DNA from: Gracilaria domingensis
Taxonomy: Eukaryota; Rhodophyta; Florideophyceae; Gracilariales; Gracilariaceae
Length of the DNA stretch: 64,000 nt
Assembly (NCBI GenBank): GCA_022539475.1
Contig: VCMS01000009.1
Span: 384,043 to 448,042 of the forward strand
Direction: 5' to 3'
This document shows, in pieces, positions 31,959 through 42,398 of this stretch (its first letter is position 1; each line of letters starts with the position of its first letter). The notes below the pieces were generated by a model. It saw only the letters and a program-made list of their open reading frames with translations. It was not told the DNA's origin and searched no databases. Made by a program: the position numbers and the translations under genes.

Positions 31959-33479
31959 ATGTCATCCATGGCTCGACCATTCCATCTCGAGGGGTTCCAT
32001 CTCGTTCCTTCCGTGGTGACATTCCGCACACATGGTGGATTAGTGGCCTCTCACCTTTGTTCCCTTCTGTTCTTCTTATGTGCTTGCCTTTGCTTATGCG
32101 TTCATTCACTGAGCACAGCAGATATTGTCGCCCTTCATCCAGTGCTGACCCAGAACGTGAAAGAGTTCATTCATCCTCGAGACTTTTCATCTTCGAATTC
32201 TCCTCTTTTCATCGAGAACGGTAATAATCAAATCGGTATCCCAGGAAGAGAAGGAGAAGAAGGCGACCTAACTTATCGAAATGAACGTTTCGACATCCCA
32301 GCTATGTTAGCCGCTGCTGAAGATCTTTTGCGATCATCAGCAGAAGGCGTCGTCTCTTTCCATGCAGCGTTCAACGTCTTTGTTTCGGCATTCCAAACCT
32401 ACACGGACGATATGCAAACTCACAATAGGTTTAGCCAACGTGTCAACTACCAGTGCCTCGCAATTCACACCCCATACCGCGACTTTCCCAATAGTTCAAA
32501 AGTGACTGAAATGAATCATTTCGAACTTGTCAACGCGCTATTCGTACTGTCTGACCTCGATGGGTCTACCGAATCCGAACTTCGGAGCTTTGCCTACGTA
32601 GAGATTGATGAGGACACCGGTCGTCCAGTCTTCTGCGGTAACACACGAGTTCGATCATCACAAGTCTTGCAGCAGAACCTTGTTTCTTTAAATGACGATC
32701 TTGCTCCTGTGCCATTCAACTGTTCCACTGAACAAAAGTCAGGACGCCTTTTCTCTACCTGTACAGGGTTCCCCTTGCTCGGAGGGTTTTCTGTGAGAAC
32801 CACCATTCCAAGCAAATGGAAGGAAATTGACTGGTCCCAGAAGGCAATTAATGCGTCTCAAGTTCGAACGTCTGGCCTTCTTCTTACAGAAATGTCGTTA
32901 CCAACAAAAAGTGCATCAGCTTCTTCTTGCGCTGTTGCCTGCAGAGCTGCTGAAGCGGCCACTCGCCAGCAGTTGGCAGAAGATAATCCAGGTCCAATCA
33001 ACCACGGCACCGCAGTAGGGCTTGTCTTAGTTCCAGCAGTGCTTGGATTCGTCTTGACCATATTGGAGATGGTACTTGTCACGTCAACATCTGTCATAAA
33101 GAATCCATGGGGGAAATGGATTGTATTGGGATTGACTGTGCTGGACTTGGGGCTTACGGCCCTAGCTATTATTGCAGCTGCAGTGGAATTACCAAAGTTT
33201 AACGTGCCTTTGATATACACGTCTTGGTACACCGCAGGAAATTCTGAAATTGAAGACGTTACTACTGTTTCCTCACCTATAGGAGATCTTCAGTTGGAGA
33301 TGTGGATGCTGGGGGAAGATGTAAATGCGCAATGGTCGCCTATAGAAGCAAGAAATGTTACCATCGCTGGGCTGGTGATTTCCTGCGTGAACGCTGTTAT
33401 TCTTGTTGCCCCAGCATTGATTTCCAAGTTGAGGCAGTATTTGAAACGAGAAGATAAAAACGAAACGGGTGGAAAATGA
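31959..33479 (+). CDS. Membrane-anchored protein with large lumenal/extracellular domain, unknown
   Basis: 506 aa, intronless, ATG at 31959, TGA at 33477. Residues about 29-50 are a strongly hydrophobic Leu/Cys-rich helix (signal anchor). A 290-residue soluble region follows, with several cysteines and N-glycosylation sequons (for example NSS, NCS, NAS). Three further helices lie near 347-373, 386-408 and 467-488, and the end is short and basic. Between the last two helices is a 55-residue loop with another sequon, NVT. The layout suggests a plasma-membrane or endomembrane protein with a big outer domain. I do not recognise the family. Confidence 0.7.
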   Translation: MSSMARPFHLEGFHLVPSVVTFRTHGGLVASHLCSLLFFLCACLCLCVHSLSTADIVALHPVLTQNVKEFIHPRDFSSSNSPLFIENGNNQIGIPGREGEEGDLTYRNERFDIPAMLAAAEDLLRSSAEGVVSFHAAFNVFVSAFQTYTDDMQTHNRFSQRVNYQCLAIHTPYRDFPNSSKVTEMNHFELVNALFVLSDLDGSTESELRSFAYVEIDEDTGRPVFCGNTRVRSSQVLQQNLVSLNDDLAPVPFNCSTEQKSGRLFSTCTGFPLLGGFSVRTTIPSKWKEIDWSQKAINASQVRTSGLLLTEMSLPTKSASASSCAVACRAAEAATRQQLAEDNPGPINHGTAVGLVLVPAVLGFVLTILEMVLVTSTSVIKNPWGKWIVLGLTVLDLGLTALAIIAAAVELPKFNVPLIYTSWYTAGNSEIEDVTTVSSPIGDLQLEMWMLGEDVNAQWSPIEARNVTIAGLVISCVNAVILVAPALISKLRQYLKREDKNETGGK

Positions 33480-33814
33480 ATGTCATTTCAGGAACATAAG
33501 AGTTGAGCATTGACGTATGCAATTGGAAGAAGTTGCAAACCTAGACATATTATGTTTCACAACTCTGACAAGGATTTATTTCAATGCAGCCCACCCTTCA
33601 GCGAGACAACAGAATGTTTGCCTTACTCCCTGACTCTTCTTTGAGTTATCCATACCTACGATGCTTTTGAAGGAGACGGTTATCGTATATGAACTGAATA
33701 GACGATAGCTGCCGACATGAACGGCTGAATAGTAAAGTCGCGCTACCTTTCAGATGCATGTTCAGCTGCCGTTGGTCTACTGCAGTAGCCATCTAGAAGC
33801 CGAATTTAGCGCAA
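33480..33814. other. Intergenic, no supported gene
   Basis: Region after the membrane-protein stop, up to the inverted-repeat arm. Nothing recognised. Confidence 0.4.
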
Positions 33815-34475
33815 TCGAGAGAACGAAAGAATCTCACTGTGCCCTCTCCAATCAAACAAACGCATTTGCGAGGTGTGTGTGATCACGCGAACCGTTGCCG
33901 AGAACGCTCGTCACGGCTTGGTCACGGGTAAACAAGGGGTCATCGTCACGTGGTGCTTTCCGCTTTGGGGTTGATGCCAAACTTGGTTCAAGCAACAGCT
34001 GCAGCGTCGGTACCATAGTCTTGGTGAAGGCACTTTTAAGATGATACTGGACAAACGGTGCGGCTGCTCAGTATCGCTTTTAGACGAAATCGCCGCGTCG
34101 TATCATGTCAATCTTCAGCGTGCAGGTGCGTCTGCTACAAGTACCCGAGACGCAGCTGGTGTGTGGGTTGCGACGTTGATGTACGCCGATGGCGCACAGA
34201 ACGCGCACAATCTGCGCGACTTGTGGAACGGTGTAACTTTGTGCCGCCTGTAGTACACGCAGCGCATGAAGAGAATGATTGTGCGCGACGATGGGCAAAT
34301 CGATTTGATTGCCGCGCCATGCGACGCGGTGCGTTTCAAGAGGTGCTGCAGGGACTTGGTTTGTGTGAACAACTGATAGAGCTGCTCTTTGTCCACAGCG
34401 CGCCAGGCGTGATGGTGCCGACCGAGGTGGCGCGGGATACAACGTGGACGACGGGGGGTAACAAGCGCTTACGTC
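33815..34475 (+). pseudogene. Degenerate F-box-family copy 2 (inverted repeat arm)
   Basis: The same sequence as 25371-26055 but on the plus strand. The family stretch LQGLGLCEQLIELLFVHSAP with GVMVPTEVARDT is clear and matches the LTELWFVDVPGGVTVPKEVARR region of the intact genes. An upstream piece in another frame (DGAQNAHNLRDL) matches their F-box region. The coding frame is broken and the C-terminal two thirds are absent, so it is not functional. Confidence 0.7.
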
Positions 34476-34890
34476 CTTGTGGTACAGCCGTTGTAGCATT
34501 CCAGCACGGTGTCGCCCACAGGGGAATCTTTATGTATACTGACTTCCTTGTGGCGAGAGCGCACGAGATGGGTTACGATATGACTACCAGGGAGCTTGCC
34601 GCGTCCATTGCAGTACCAGCGATTGTCTACCTTATCATGCACGACGCAGGCGGGGGTCATGGATGCCGCAGTACGCGCAGGCATGCTCAGGCAGTTCCTC
34701 GCCAGTGATGGCGTCCTCGTCGTCGACTTCTTGCTCAAAGTCGAGGTCTCCGAGGGCAGCGGCGACGGCGCGCACGGAAGAATCTAGCGCGTGAAGCTGT
34801 TTTGGCGTGTGTCACACATCGAGCACACCGTCGTCTTCATTGAGAAAAGACAGGTCACATTTCTCGGCCATATCACTTGTTTCATAATAG

Positions 34891-35376
34891 CTCGGATCAA
34901 GTGATATTGTGGTTCTTTCACCGGACGCAGGCGGAATGGAACGTGCTCGGCTGCTGGCAAAGGGACTGGACACGGCTCTGGCTATCATCGACAAGAGACG
35001 TTCTCCGCCGAACGTGGCTCATGTGGTGCATGTGATTGGAGAGGTTGAGAATCGACATTGCATCATTGCGGGCGACATGGTAGAGACGGCCGGCACTCGG
35101 ACCAAGGCGGCGGATGCGTTGAAGGAGAAGCGGGCTAAGAGTGTTCGCGCTTGCTTCATACATGCACTGCTTTCGGGACCTGCTGTGGAACACATTAAAA
35201 GGTCGTGTATCGAGGAGTTGGAGATCACGAATTCGATCGCGCTGAGCAAGGAGAAGCTAGAGGCGCTGCCGTGCATCACGAGATTGTCGATCGGCACGCT
35301 GATGGCGGAGACAATTAGCCGCGTGCACCGCGAGGAGTCGGTGTCGACGAGGTTCGGGACGATGTCACACGGGTAG
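34891..35376 (+). pseudogene. C-terminal relic of ribose-phosphate pyrophosphokinase
   Basis: This frame, open after a stop at 34888-34890, matches only the second half of PRPP synthetase. It starts at VVLSPDAGGMERARLLAKGL, continues LAIIDKRRSPPNVAHV and the PRPP loop region, then DALKEKRAKSVRACFIHAL, SGPAVEHI, the CITRLSIGTLMAETI segment and HREESVSTRF. The roughly 150-residue N-terminal half, with its ATP-binding and flexible-loop parts, is missing. In the PRPP-binding loop the usual DDMxDTAGT reads GDMVETAGT, losing one aspartate and changing another to Glu. It is therefore very probably an inactive fragment. It lies beside F-box copies in the accessory block. Confidence 0.82.
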
Positions 35377-35887
35377 ACGACGGCGCGCTTATCGGTTTTC
35401 TGTCACTGCTTTGTTTGTTGCTGCTGTTGTTTTTGTCCGACCTGTGTAGACAAGTTCTATGTGCGAGAGGGCGCGTTGAGACGACGGCAAACGACGGCGG
35501 CTCCCCCGCGGTTATGGTTGTCGCGCGTTTGACTGCGGCGCTGAGCGCGCTCATTGGCGCGCCCGCCATTAGATTTGCAGTTGCCAGTAACGCCGCCGCC
35601 ATCCGCGCCCATTGAGCAATATCAATGCGTTATTGCATGTTCCTATTGCAATTTTTATTATTGCAGTCTTCTTATTATTGCAATTAATATTGTAGGACAA
35701 AGAAGATATTGCTAGATTATTGCAAAGTGATATATGGCTTCAAAAAATAAACAAAACAGTTACAAATCACAATTCAAATTAAACGCTTTTGAAACGTTTG
35801 TGCGCGTAAAAGAATCGAAAATAAAAGCTTTGCCGTACTCAATACATTTTACTTTGATTTATTTTGAATGCCTTGAATGCAGGATGC
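35377..35887. repeat. Spacer with seven ATTGCA-type repeats
   Basis: Between the PRPP-synthetase relic and the first F-box gene. From about 35617 to 35735 the motif ATTGCA or its close variants recurs about seven times at irregular spacing in AT-rich DNA. The remainder is featureless. Confidence 0.55.
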
Positions 35888-35902
35888 CCCCTCAGTGAGG
35901 GG
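35888..35902. other. Short perfect hairpin after F-box gene 1
   Basis: CCCCTCA, one base, TGAGGGG, immediately beyond the stop codon of the minus-strand gene ending at 35906. It could aid transcript 3'-end formation, but that is a guess. Confidence 0.5.
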
Positions 35903-35905
35903 CCC

Positions 35906-37342
35906 TCACGTCTCCCGCTCCCATCGCTCGAGCGTACCGCGCACCGCCGTCGCGCACAGCCCGTCGCGCTCCGCAACTCGACAAGCCGCCAGCGCGTCCT
36001 GCAGCAGCGTCCTCCTCCGCGACGCGTCCACATTGACGCCCAGTCGCATCGCCTGCAGCCAGACGCACCACCGCGTCCGCAACGCCGCCGCCCGTCTCGC
36101 CAGCGCCGTCAACGTCGCCGGCAGCTCGCTAACAAACGAGATCCACACCAACTCATCCACCGCGCCCACGCTGTCCACCGACGCCGGCAACGCAACCTCC
36201 CTAAACGCCACAAGTACCGACGAGCTTACCGTTAGCTCGCGTATGCCGCCCGCGGCGGCGGCTTCTGCCGCCAGTCGCGCCGCAACATTCGCCGTCGTCT
36301 GCCCTTCTTCGCCGTATAGATTCGCAACCAACACCTGCAGCTTGTCGACACGGCCGTCGGAGCTCCCGCACGAGACGATCTCGCGCACAAAGCGCTTCAG
36401 CAATGCGCCTTCATCTCTTTGCAACATATACGCTTCATGTGGGCCGTCCACCACAACCGTCAGCAACCCTTCCTCCCCGAACAGTTCCGCCTCCCGTCGC
36501 GGCGCGCGCGACACAGCTTCTTGAAGCCATTTGCTGATCCGCACCGTCTTCCAGCCGCTTGCGTCCTCCTCGATTGCGCGCATGCTGGAAGCGTAGGGCG
36601 GTCCGAGTGGCGCGCTGCATCGCCACGTGCGCACGCGCATCAAGCTCAACTGCTCGAAACTGAGCGCTAGATAAGCGAGGGGACTTACCTCATTCACGGG
36701 TTCCGTCCAGTCAAATGTCCAGGTCACGTCCACCCTTGTGCTCTCGCGCGTGAGACCCCTCCATCCATCATATAACTCAATCTCCGTCTGACGGCCCACG
36801 CAGCTTAGTCGTAGCCGTTTCGGTGCACATTTGGCCTCGTATAGGCTCTTCAATGTGAGCTTATGCAGCCGCACGATCGATAACACTTGTACTCGGCGAG
36901 CCACTTCTGCCGGCACCGTCACGCCGCCTGGAACGTCTACGAACCACAGCTCCGTCAACGAGGAGCATGCTAGAAGTAGCTTCAACCCCAACTGTAAGTA
37001 AGAACGACCCATTGCGCTCAGTCGCAGTACGCGCAGCGTCTTCATCGCCATTCCATCAATGAGAAGCGTCATAAGCGTACCGTTCATGACATCGATAGGC
37101 ATCGCCGTCACGACATCGTGCGGCACGCCCTCCACCACCACCACGGATGTCGTACGCAACGCAGACATTATCTGGAAGGCAAGCTTGGGCATCCTTCTAC
37201 AGGTCATCGCCATATTCGACAGGTCGCGCATATTCTCGGCCTTGTGCGTGCCATCGTCGCGCATCAGAGCGCGCAACACGCGCAGCAAAAGGTCGTCGGG
37301 CAGGTCTAGAAGTCGCGTGTTTCCTAAAGATGCCGCCATCAA
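35906..37342 (-). CDS. F-box-like protein, paralogue 1
   Basis: 478 aa, intronless. An F-box-like N-terminus (about residues 12-60) reads LLDLPDDLLLRVLRALMRDD followed, after a short insert, by NMAMTCRRMPKLAFQIM. The rest looks like irregular leucine-rich or helical repeats, with LRVLRLSAMGRS, LTELWFVDVPGGVTVPAEVARR and many Ala/Arg/Leu helices to the end (ERWERET). F-box proteins usually recruit substrates to SCF ubiquitin ligases; the substrate here is unknown. It shares the whole length with paralogues 2 and 3, with substitutions throughout but no breaks, so selection seems to have kept the frame. Confidence 0.78.
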   Translation of the reverse strand: MMAASLGNTRLLDLPDDLLLRVLRALMRDDGTHKAENMRDLSNMAMTCRRMPKLAFQIMSALRTTSVVVVEGVPHDVVTAMPIDVMNGTLMTLLIDGMAMKTLRVLRLSAMGRSYLQLGLKLLLACSSLTELWFVDVPGGVTVPAEVARRVQVLSIVRLHKLTLKSLYEAKCAPKRLRLSCVGRQTEIELYDGWRGLTRESTRVDVTWTFDWTEPVNEVSPLAYLALSFEQLSLMRVRTWRCSAPLGPPYASSMRAIEEDASGWKTVRISKWLQEAVSRAPRREAELFGEEGLLTVVVDGPHEAYMLQRDEGALLKRFVREIVSCGSSDGRVDKLQVLVANLYGEEGQTTANVAARLAAEAAAAGGIRELTVSSSVLVAFREVALPASVDSVGAVDELVWISFVSELPATLTALARRAAALRTRWCVWLQAMRLGVNVDASRRRTLLQDALAACRVAERDGLCATAVRGTLERWERET

Positions 37343-37616
37343 GTCGTCGTTTCAACGAGAGGTTTCGATCTCGTATAAAGAGAGTTTCTGCAGCCTGTAT
37401 TTCATACTCTGCGCAATATTGTAGAAAAGGTCTCCATGTCAGACTGTCTGCGTGGCGACCGCGGTGCCGCGCACCCGTTTTTGCGCTTCGAGCTTCTCCT
37501 GCAGACACGTCATCTTTTGAATGAACGTACCGAGCTTGGAAGGATAAGAGGGCGATCCTTCAGGCCAATCTTGAGGAGAACCTTGAGAAGGGATAGTACG
37601 TGTGTGTGGGTAAATT

Positions 37617-39080
37617 CTACCGACGGTACATCGCATTCGATTGCCTCCTTGAAGTCTCCCGCAACCAATGCTCGATCGTGCCGCGCACCCCGGTCGCACA
37701 AAGCCCATCGCGCTCCGCGCGTCGACAAGCAGCCAACGCGGCCCGCAGCAGCGTCTCTCTCCGCAACGCGTTGACATTGTGACCCAGCCGCATCATCTGC
37801 ATCCATACATACCACCGCTTCCCCAACAGCGTCGCCCGTCTTGCCAGCGCTGCTAGCGTTGCCGGGAGCGCACACAAAAAAGAGCTCCACACCAGCTCAT
37901 CCACTACACCCACGCTGTCTACCGTCTCCGGCAGCGGGATGTGCTCAAACGCCAGGAATACCGATGAGCTCACTGTTAGCTCGCGTACGCCGCCAGTGGA
38001 CGCCGCTTCCGCCGCCAGTGTGGCCGCTGTGTTTGCCGTCATTCGCCCTTCTTCACCGTAGAATTTCGCAACCAAGACCTGCAGCTTGTCAACACGCCCG
38101 TCGAAGTTCACAGCCGCGACAATCTCACGAACGAATCGCTTCAGCAATGCGTCGTTGTTCTTTCGCAAGGCGTATGCCTCATGTGGCCCGTCCAGTACTA
38201 CCGTCAGCAAGCCTTCCTCCCCAAAGAGTTCCATCTGCCGTTGCGGAGCGCGCACTGCTGCAATGTGAAGCCATTCGCTGATCCGCACGGTCTTCCAGCC
38301 GCCTTTTCTCTCATCCCATGGGCGCATGCTCGCCGCGAACAAAGGACCGAACGGCGAGCTGCATCGCCATGCACGGATGCGCATCTCGCCCTCCTCCCTG
38401 AATTCGAGTGGCAGACACAAGCTAGGAATAATCTCAATCGTGTCATCCCGCTCGAATGTCCATGTCACGTCCAGCCTTGTGCTCTCGCGCGCCAGGTATT
38501 CCCACCCCTCGTAGAACTCCATCTCCGTGTCGCTGTCCATGCAGCAAAACCGTAGCCTTTTGGGTGCACATTTCGCCTCGTATAGGCTGTTCATTGTGGA
38601 CGTATGCAGCCACACGACTGATAGCATCTCAACACGGCAAGCCACCTCCTTTGGCACCGTCACGCCGAGTGGGACGTCCACAAACCACAGCTCCTTCAGT
38701 GAAGAGCATGCTCGAAGTACATCCAACGTCACCTGCAACTGCGAGCGACTCATTGTGCTCAATCGCAGTACGCGCAACGCCTTCATGGCGAGTCCATCGT
38801 TGAGAAGCGTCATAAGCGTACCGTTTATGACGTCGTGAGGCATCGCCGTCACGACGTCGTACGGTACGCCCTCCACCACCTCCACGCGTGTTGTGCGCAA
38901 GGCAGACATCATCTGGTACACTAGCTTTCCTACCCTTCTACACGTCTTCGTCACATTTGACAGGTCGCGCATATTCTCCGCCTTTTGCGTGCCATCGTCG
39001 CGCATCAGTGCGCGCAACACGCGGAGCAGAACGTCGTCGGGCAGGTCTAGAAGTCGTTTGTTTCCCATATATGTCGGCAT
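37617..39080 (-). CDS. F-box-like protein, paralogue 2
   Basis: 487 aa, intronless. The N-terminus RLLDLPDDVLLRVLRALM and the following NVTKTCRRVGKLVYQM form the F-box-like part. Shared blocks include LRVLRLSTMSRSQLQ, LKELWFVDVPLGVTVPKEVA, GWKTVRISEWLH, EGLLTVVLDGPHEA, FVREIVAAVNFDGRVDKLQV and the tail TGVRGTIEHWLRETS. The 3' flank (about 37527-37616) is itself similar to that of paralogue 3, showing that whole units were duplicated. It lies about 270 bp behind paralogue 1, head to tail on the same strand. Confidence 0.78.
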   Translation of the reverse strand: MPTYMGNKRLLDLPDDVLLRVLRALMRDDGTQKAENMRDLSNVTKTCRRVGKLVYQMMSALRTTRVEVVEGVPYDVVTAMPHDVINGTLMTLLNDGLAMKALRVLRLSTMSRSQLQVTLDVLRACSSLKELWFVDVPLGVTVPKEVACRVEMLSVVWLHTSTMNSLYEAKCAPKRLRFCCMDSDTEMEFYEGWEYLARESTRLDVTWTFERDDTIEIIPSLCLPLEFREEGEMRIRAWRCSSPFGPLFAASMRPWDERKGGWKTVRISEWLHIAAVRAPQRQMELFGEEGLLTVVLDGPHEAYALRKNNDALLKRFVREIVAAVNFDGRVDKLQVLVAKFYGEEGRMTANTAATLAAEAASTGGVRELTVSSSVFLAFEHIPLPETVDSVGVVDELVWSSFLCALPATLAALARRATLLGKRWYVWMQMMRLGHNVNALRRETLLRAALAACRRAERDGLCATGVRGTIEHWLRETSRRQSNAMYRR

Positions 39081-41500
39081 GAAGTCTTCGTTTCCGGGAA
39101 GTTTCGAGCGTCAAACATGATGTTCACACACTTTCGGCACGAGCGAGAGGCGAATCTACACTTGGATGCACTGCGCTATGACAGCGCCGCTGTCCATGCA
39201 CACAGTATGGTACCCGCTTGTCTCGAAACCACCGCTCCACGGCGCCGCCTCTGCCCTCCGACACACCGTTGCATACCGATGCCGCACGCGGCACGGCACC
39301 CACACTGGCCGCGCTCGTCGCGTGTATCCGTTTGTACGCCGTCTCCACCGGTCAGAAACTATGGCTTCTGTCTCGCGCGCTGCGAGCATGGTGAGAGAAT
39401 ATCGCGTACAATTCCGCAGAGAATCATGCTTACTCTGCTTCATTGGATGTTTTAACTTGTACGGGCGGGTCTTGTTGACAACTGCTGACAGACTCCTCGA
39501 GAGTCGCCATTTATAGACAGGGTCGTGCTCCGGACGTGGGAGGTGCACGCGGAGGCAGGGAGAAGCAATTGTACTTGTATGTCGAATTCCCGAATCAAAC
39601 TTCACTTTTGATCTCGGTTGCTTTCGTTGATGTCTGCCAACCCGGTTGCTAACGCGCCGTAAGTCTTGCCGAATGTGATGCCCTCCTTGTTAAGTCAGTG
39701 TTGCTGCATCGTTACCCATCGGGCGCACTGCTTCTGCACATGCCCCTCAATGCTCGTTCATATGCACATCTTCGCCAGCGCCAGTCCCAAGTGGGAGATA
39801 TTTCTCCTTCTTTGAACCCATCAACACGTCATAATCGCCTGGCATGACAATTTCGAATCGCTGAAGTGGTACCTGTAGCTGCAGTGCCAAACCTTGTTCT
39901 CTCTCTTTTCATCTCCATTTGCTGTTCTAAGCAGTTTATATGTCTTGAAGCCGCATGCTCCCGCGTATCCGCTATGATTCTGTTAGGGAATCAATATGAA
40001 CCCTCGCTTCCCTTTTCATCACTCGTATCCACTCAGCTTCTGTCAGGCTTTCAATTTCATGCATCACTTTTCGTCTTGTCTTCTCGAACAGTGATACCGG
40101 AGAATATATTGTGCTATTTCATTTACGGTCTCTGATCCACGTCTATCTAAGGATCACAGTGTAGGATTTTTCTTCTTCAGCAGATATGTGTGTGTTTACC
40201 CATTTCCCACAGTTTTGTTGTCGTAAATTACAATGTCATTGTGGTCCTCTTCCATTTGGACAAAAAGTCGGCTCAATTATTCCACAGATAATAACACTGC
40301 CTTTGCTGTGTTCTTGAATCCTTTGACGAAGAACATCCATAATCATCTGGTGTCTCTCGACTAGTTTGCTCTTGTGATGAATAGAGCTGCTTGGATGCTC
40401 TGAGCGGCAATCTGTTGCCTTTCGATCACGCACTTCGATATCTTTGGAAAGAGGAAGATCCTTGGACTAAAGTAAAACCCGACAAAGATAGCATGACTAA
40501 TGCGATGAGCAAGATCCTGAGCTTGACGATCCTTTGTGAGATTCTAGTAGTCAAGTCAGATATTATTACGATATCTACGCGCAGAGAGTGGTGCTTATTT
40601 AACGCTGTGGAATATTATAGCCCTTGTCCAGAGTCACGCGACTCGTACAGTGGTCTGATGCTGCAATGCTTCAACGGGCGGCATCAGAACGCAAATGTGC
40701 TTTTCCTTTTTGGAGATAACACATTCACTTTTGCAATGTCTAAGCGTCGTTATCAAGCCTGGTTGTTATCCATTCCCTGCGGGCGCTGCGCACGCGTAGT
40801 AGCTAGCGCTCTTAGCGCCCTAATACCTATCAAGGATCAGCCCTAAAATGTCGCGCACGTTGACATGCGCTACGGCACAGCTACTCAACCGCTAGTCTTT
40901 GCAGCTCTCGTCAAGTTTGCCATCATTGCTTGCTTCATTTGGCTGCACCCTACTGCACGTACCAAGGGTATTCTTCTTGCCGTCGTACTGTTGGAGTGTG
41001 TCTGTCTTTGTGTGGAGAGTGCAACAAATCTTTTTTGAATTGTGTTTCATAAGAAGGGTACGGAAGGTGGTATCTACAACTTCAAATTTGATTTCCTTAA
41101 TAATTGATCTTCATCTTCCCCTGAGTTTGCAGCTGACACTGAGACAAGGGAGGCTACTAACGTTTTGAGCAAACACGAAGCGTCTTCGTACCATCTCTGA
41201 TCTGATCAAAATTTGGTGCCAGCTCGCCATCTTTTGGCATCGATGCTATTTGCATTAAAAGTTACTTGAAGAAAGAAAGACGCCTTGATTGATACACGAG
41301 AGCAGACTTAACACTGTTTTCGAAAAGCTGTCCCACTTTTGTTTCAGTTGTTCCATTTTCTGTTTCATCACACTATCGACGTTTGCTCTCAAATCCGAAG
41401 CAAACAGAGCATTTTCTGTGATCGCAGACAGAAGTAGCAAGCAGTCATCGCATCCATTTTGGAATGCTCCAGGATTGCCTATCTAAAAGCCTCGTCCTTG

Positions 41501-41556
41501 GTCTTCCCTTTACATCGTATTCACGTCACGAAGTGAATGTCATGTAAAGGGAAGAC
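41501..41556. repeat. 56-bp hairpin with nested stems
   Basis: The outer arms GTCTTCCCTTTACAT and ATGTAAAGGGAAGAC pair perfectly over 15 bp. Inside, ATTCAC and GTGAAT pair over an 8-base loop. Confidence 0.85.
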
Positions 41557-41856
41557 AATGACAAATGTACAAAGTGAGCGATGCACGTGTAACGGCCGAA
41601 CATACAACATATGTAAATGCTTATGTCTGCAGGAAACTCTTGCTCTTCCGCCTCTTGCGATGTTTGTTGTAAAGTTCACGTATACCCTGGTATGTCACGA
41701 CGAAAGGGTAAAGGGTACACAATATGATAGAAGGTTACAAGCGACACAATCGTCTAAGAAGCAGATTAACTGTCACGGTTCTTGTTGGCAACGCCATACA
41801 GGGAAACCGCCAACTGGCGGCGTTCCATTTGGTAATGGATTAGATCAGTTCTAATA

Positions 41857-41899
41857 GAGTGGAAGATAACATAGAACCGTTCTATGTTTGCTTCCACTC
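41857..41899. repeat. 43-bp two-stem hairpin
   Basis: The outer arms are GAGTGGAAG and CTTCCACTC, the inner arms ACATAGAA and TTCTATGT, with three-base gaps and a CCG loop. Confidence 0.85.
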
Positions 41900-42398
41900 C
41901 TGATGCTGTTCCCAAACAGCGATGACGCTCTTGTTCTCCTTTCACTGCAACGTAAGTTCTCTATCCTGAAATTAAGGGAGTGATAACTATCTAGAGAACT
42001 CCCTCTCTTCAGAAAGCCATGCTGACACTACCCATCCCAAACATAGGATAAGAGCACGTTCTGTTCACATTCCACGTTCCTTTCACACGCTCGTCTGTAA
42101 ACGTTCTCCGATGACCTTCGTCGCCGCAGAAGTGGTTCACGCAAACAGGCTGAAGCGCTCATCATCGCAGTAGCAGCTCATACCCCTCAGTGCACCCGAT
42201 CATTAATCAGGATTCCGAGAAAGTACTCAGGAGAAGAGTAATCACACTGCGGTGCAAAATGGGTTTACAGCGTGTAGCGTACCACTTCTCCGATGACGTG
42301 ATGTACAATCGAACGTTATTCATCCTAACCTCCCATGCCGAATCTATCGTCACGGCCTTATCGTGCTGGCATAATCTTCTGTAGTCCGTTCTCTAGCC

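Larger units (their letters stand above)
39081..42398. other. 3.3-kb spacer with a duplicated block and hairpins, no supported gene
   Basis: A block at about 39190-39400 resembles 45300-45520; both lie upstream of F-box paralogues (see findings). A frame at 40391-40846 (+) starts at a non-ATG codon and has no recognisable domain. Perfect or near-perfect hairpins occur at 41501-41556, 41809-41822 and 41857-41899. Otherwise I see nothing. Confidence 0.45.

Noticed and set aside
40391-40846. 151-codon plus-strand frame
   Set aside because: Non-ATG start, no domain, isolated in otherwise frame-poor DNA; not enough to call a gene.
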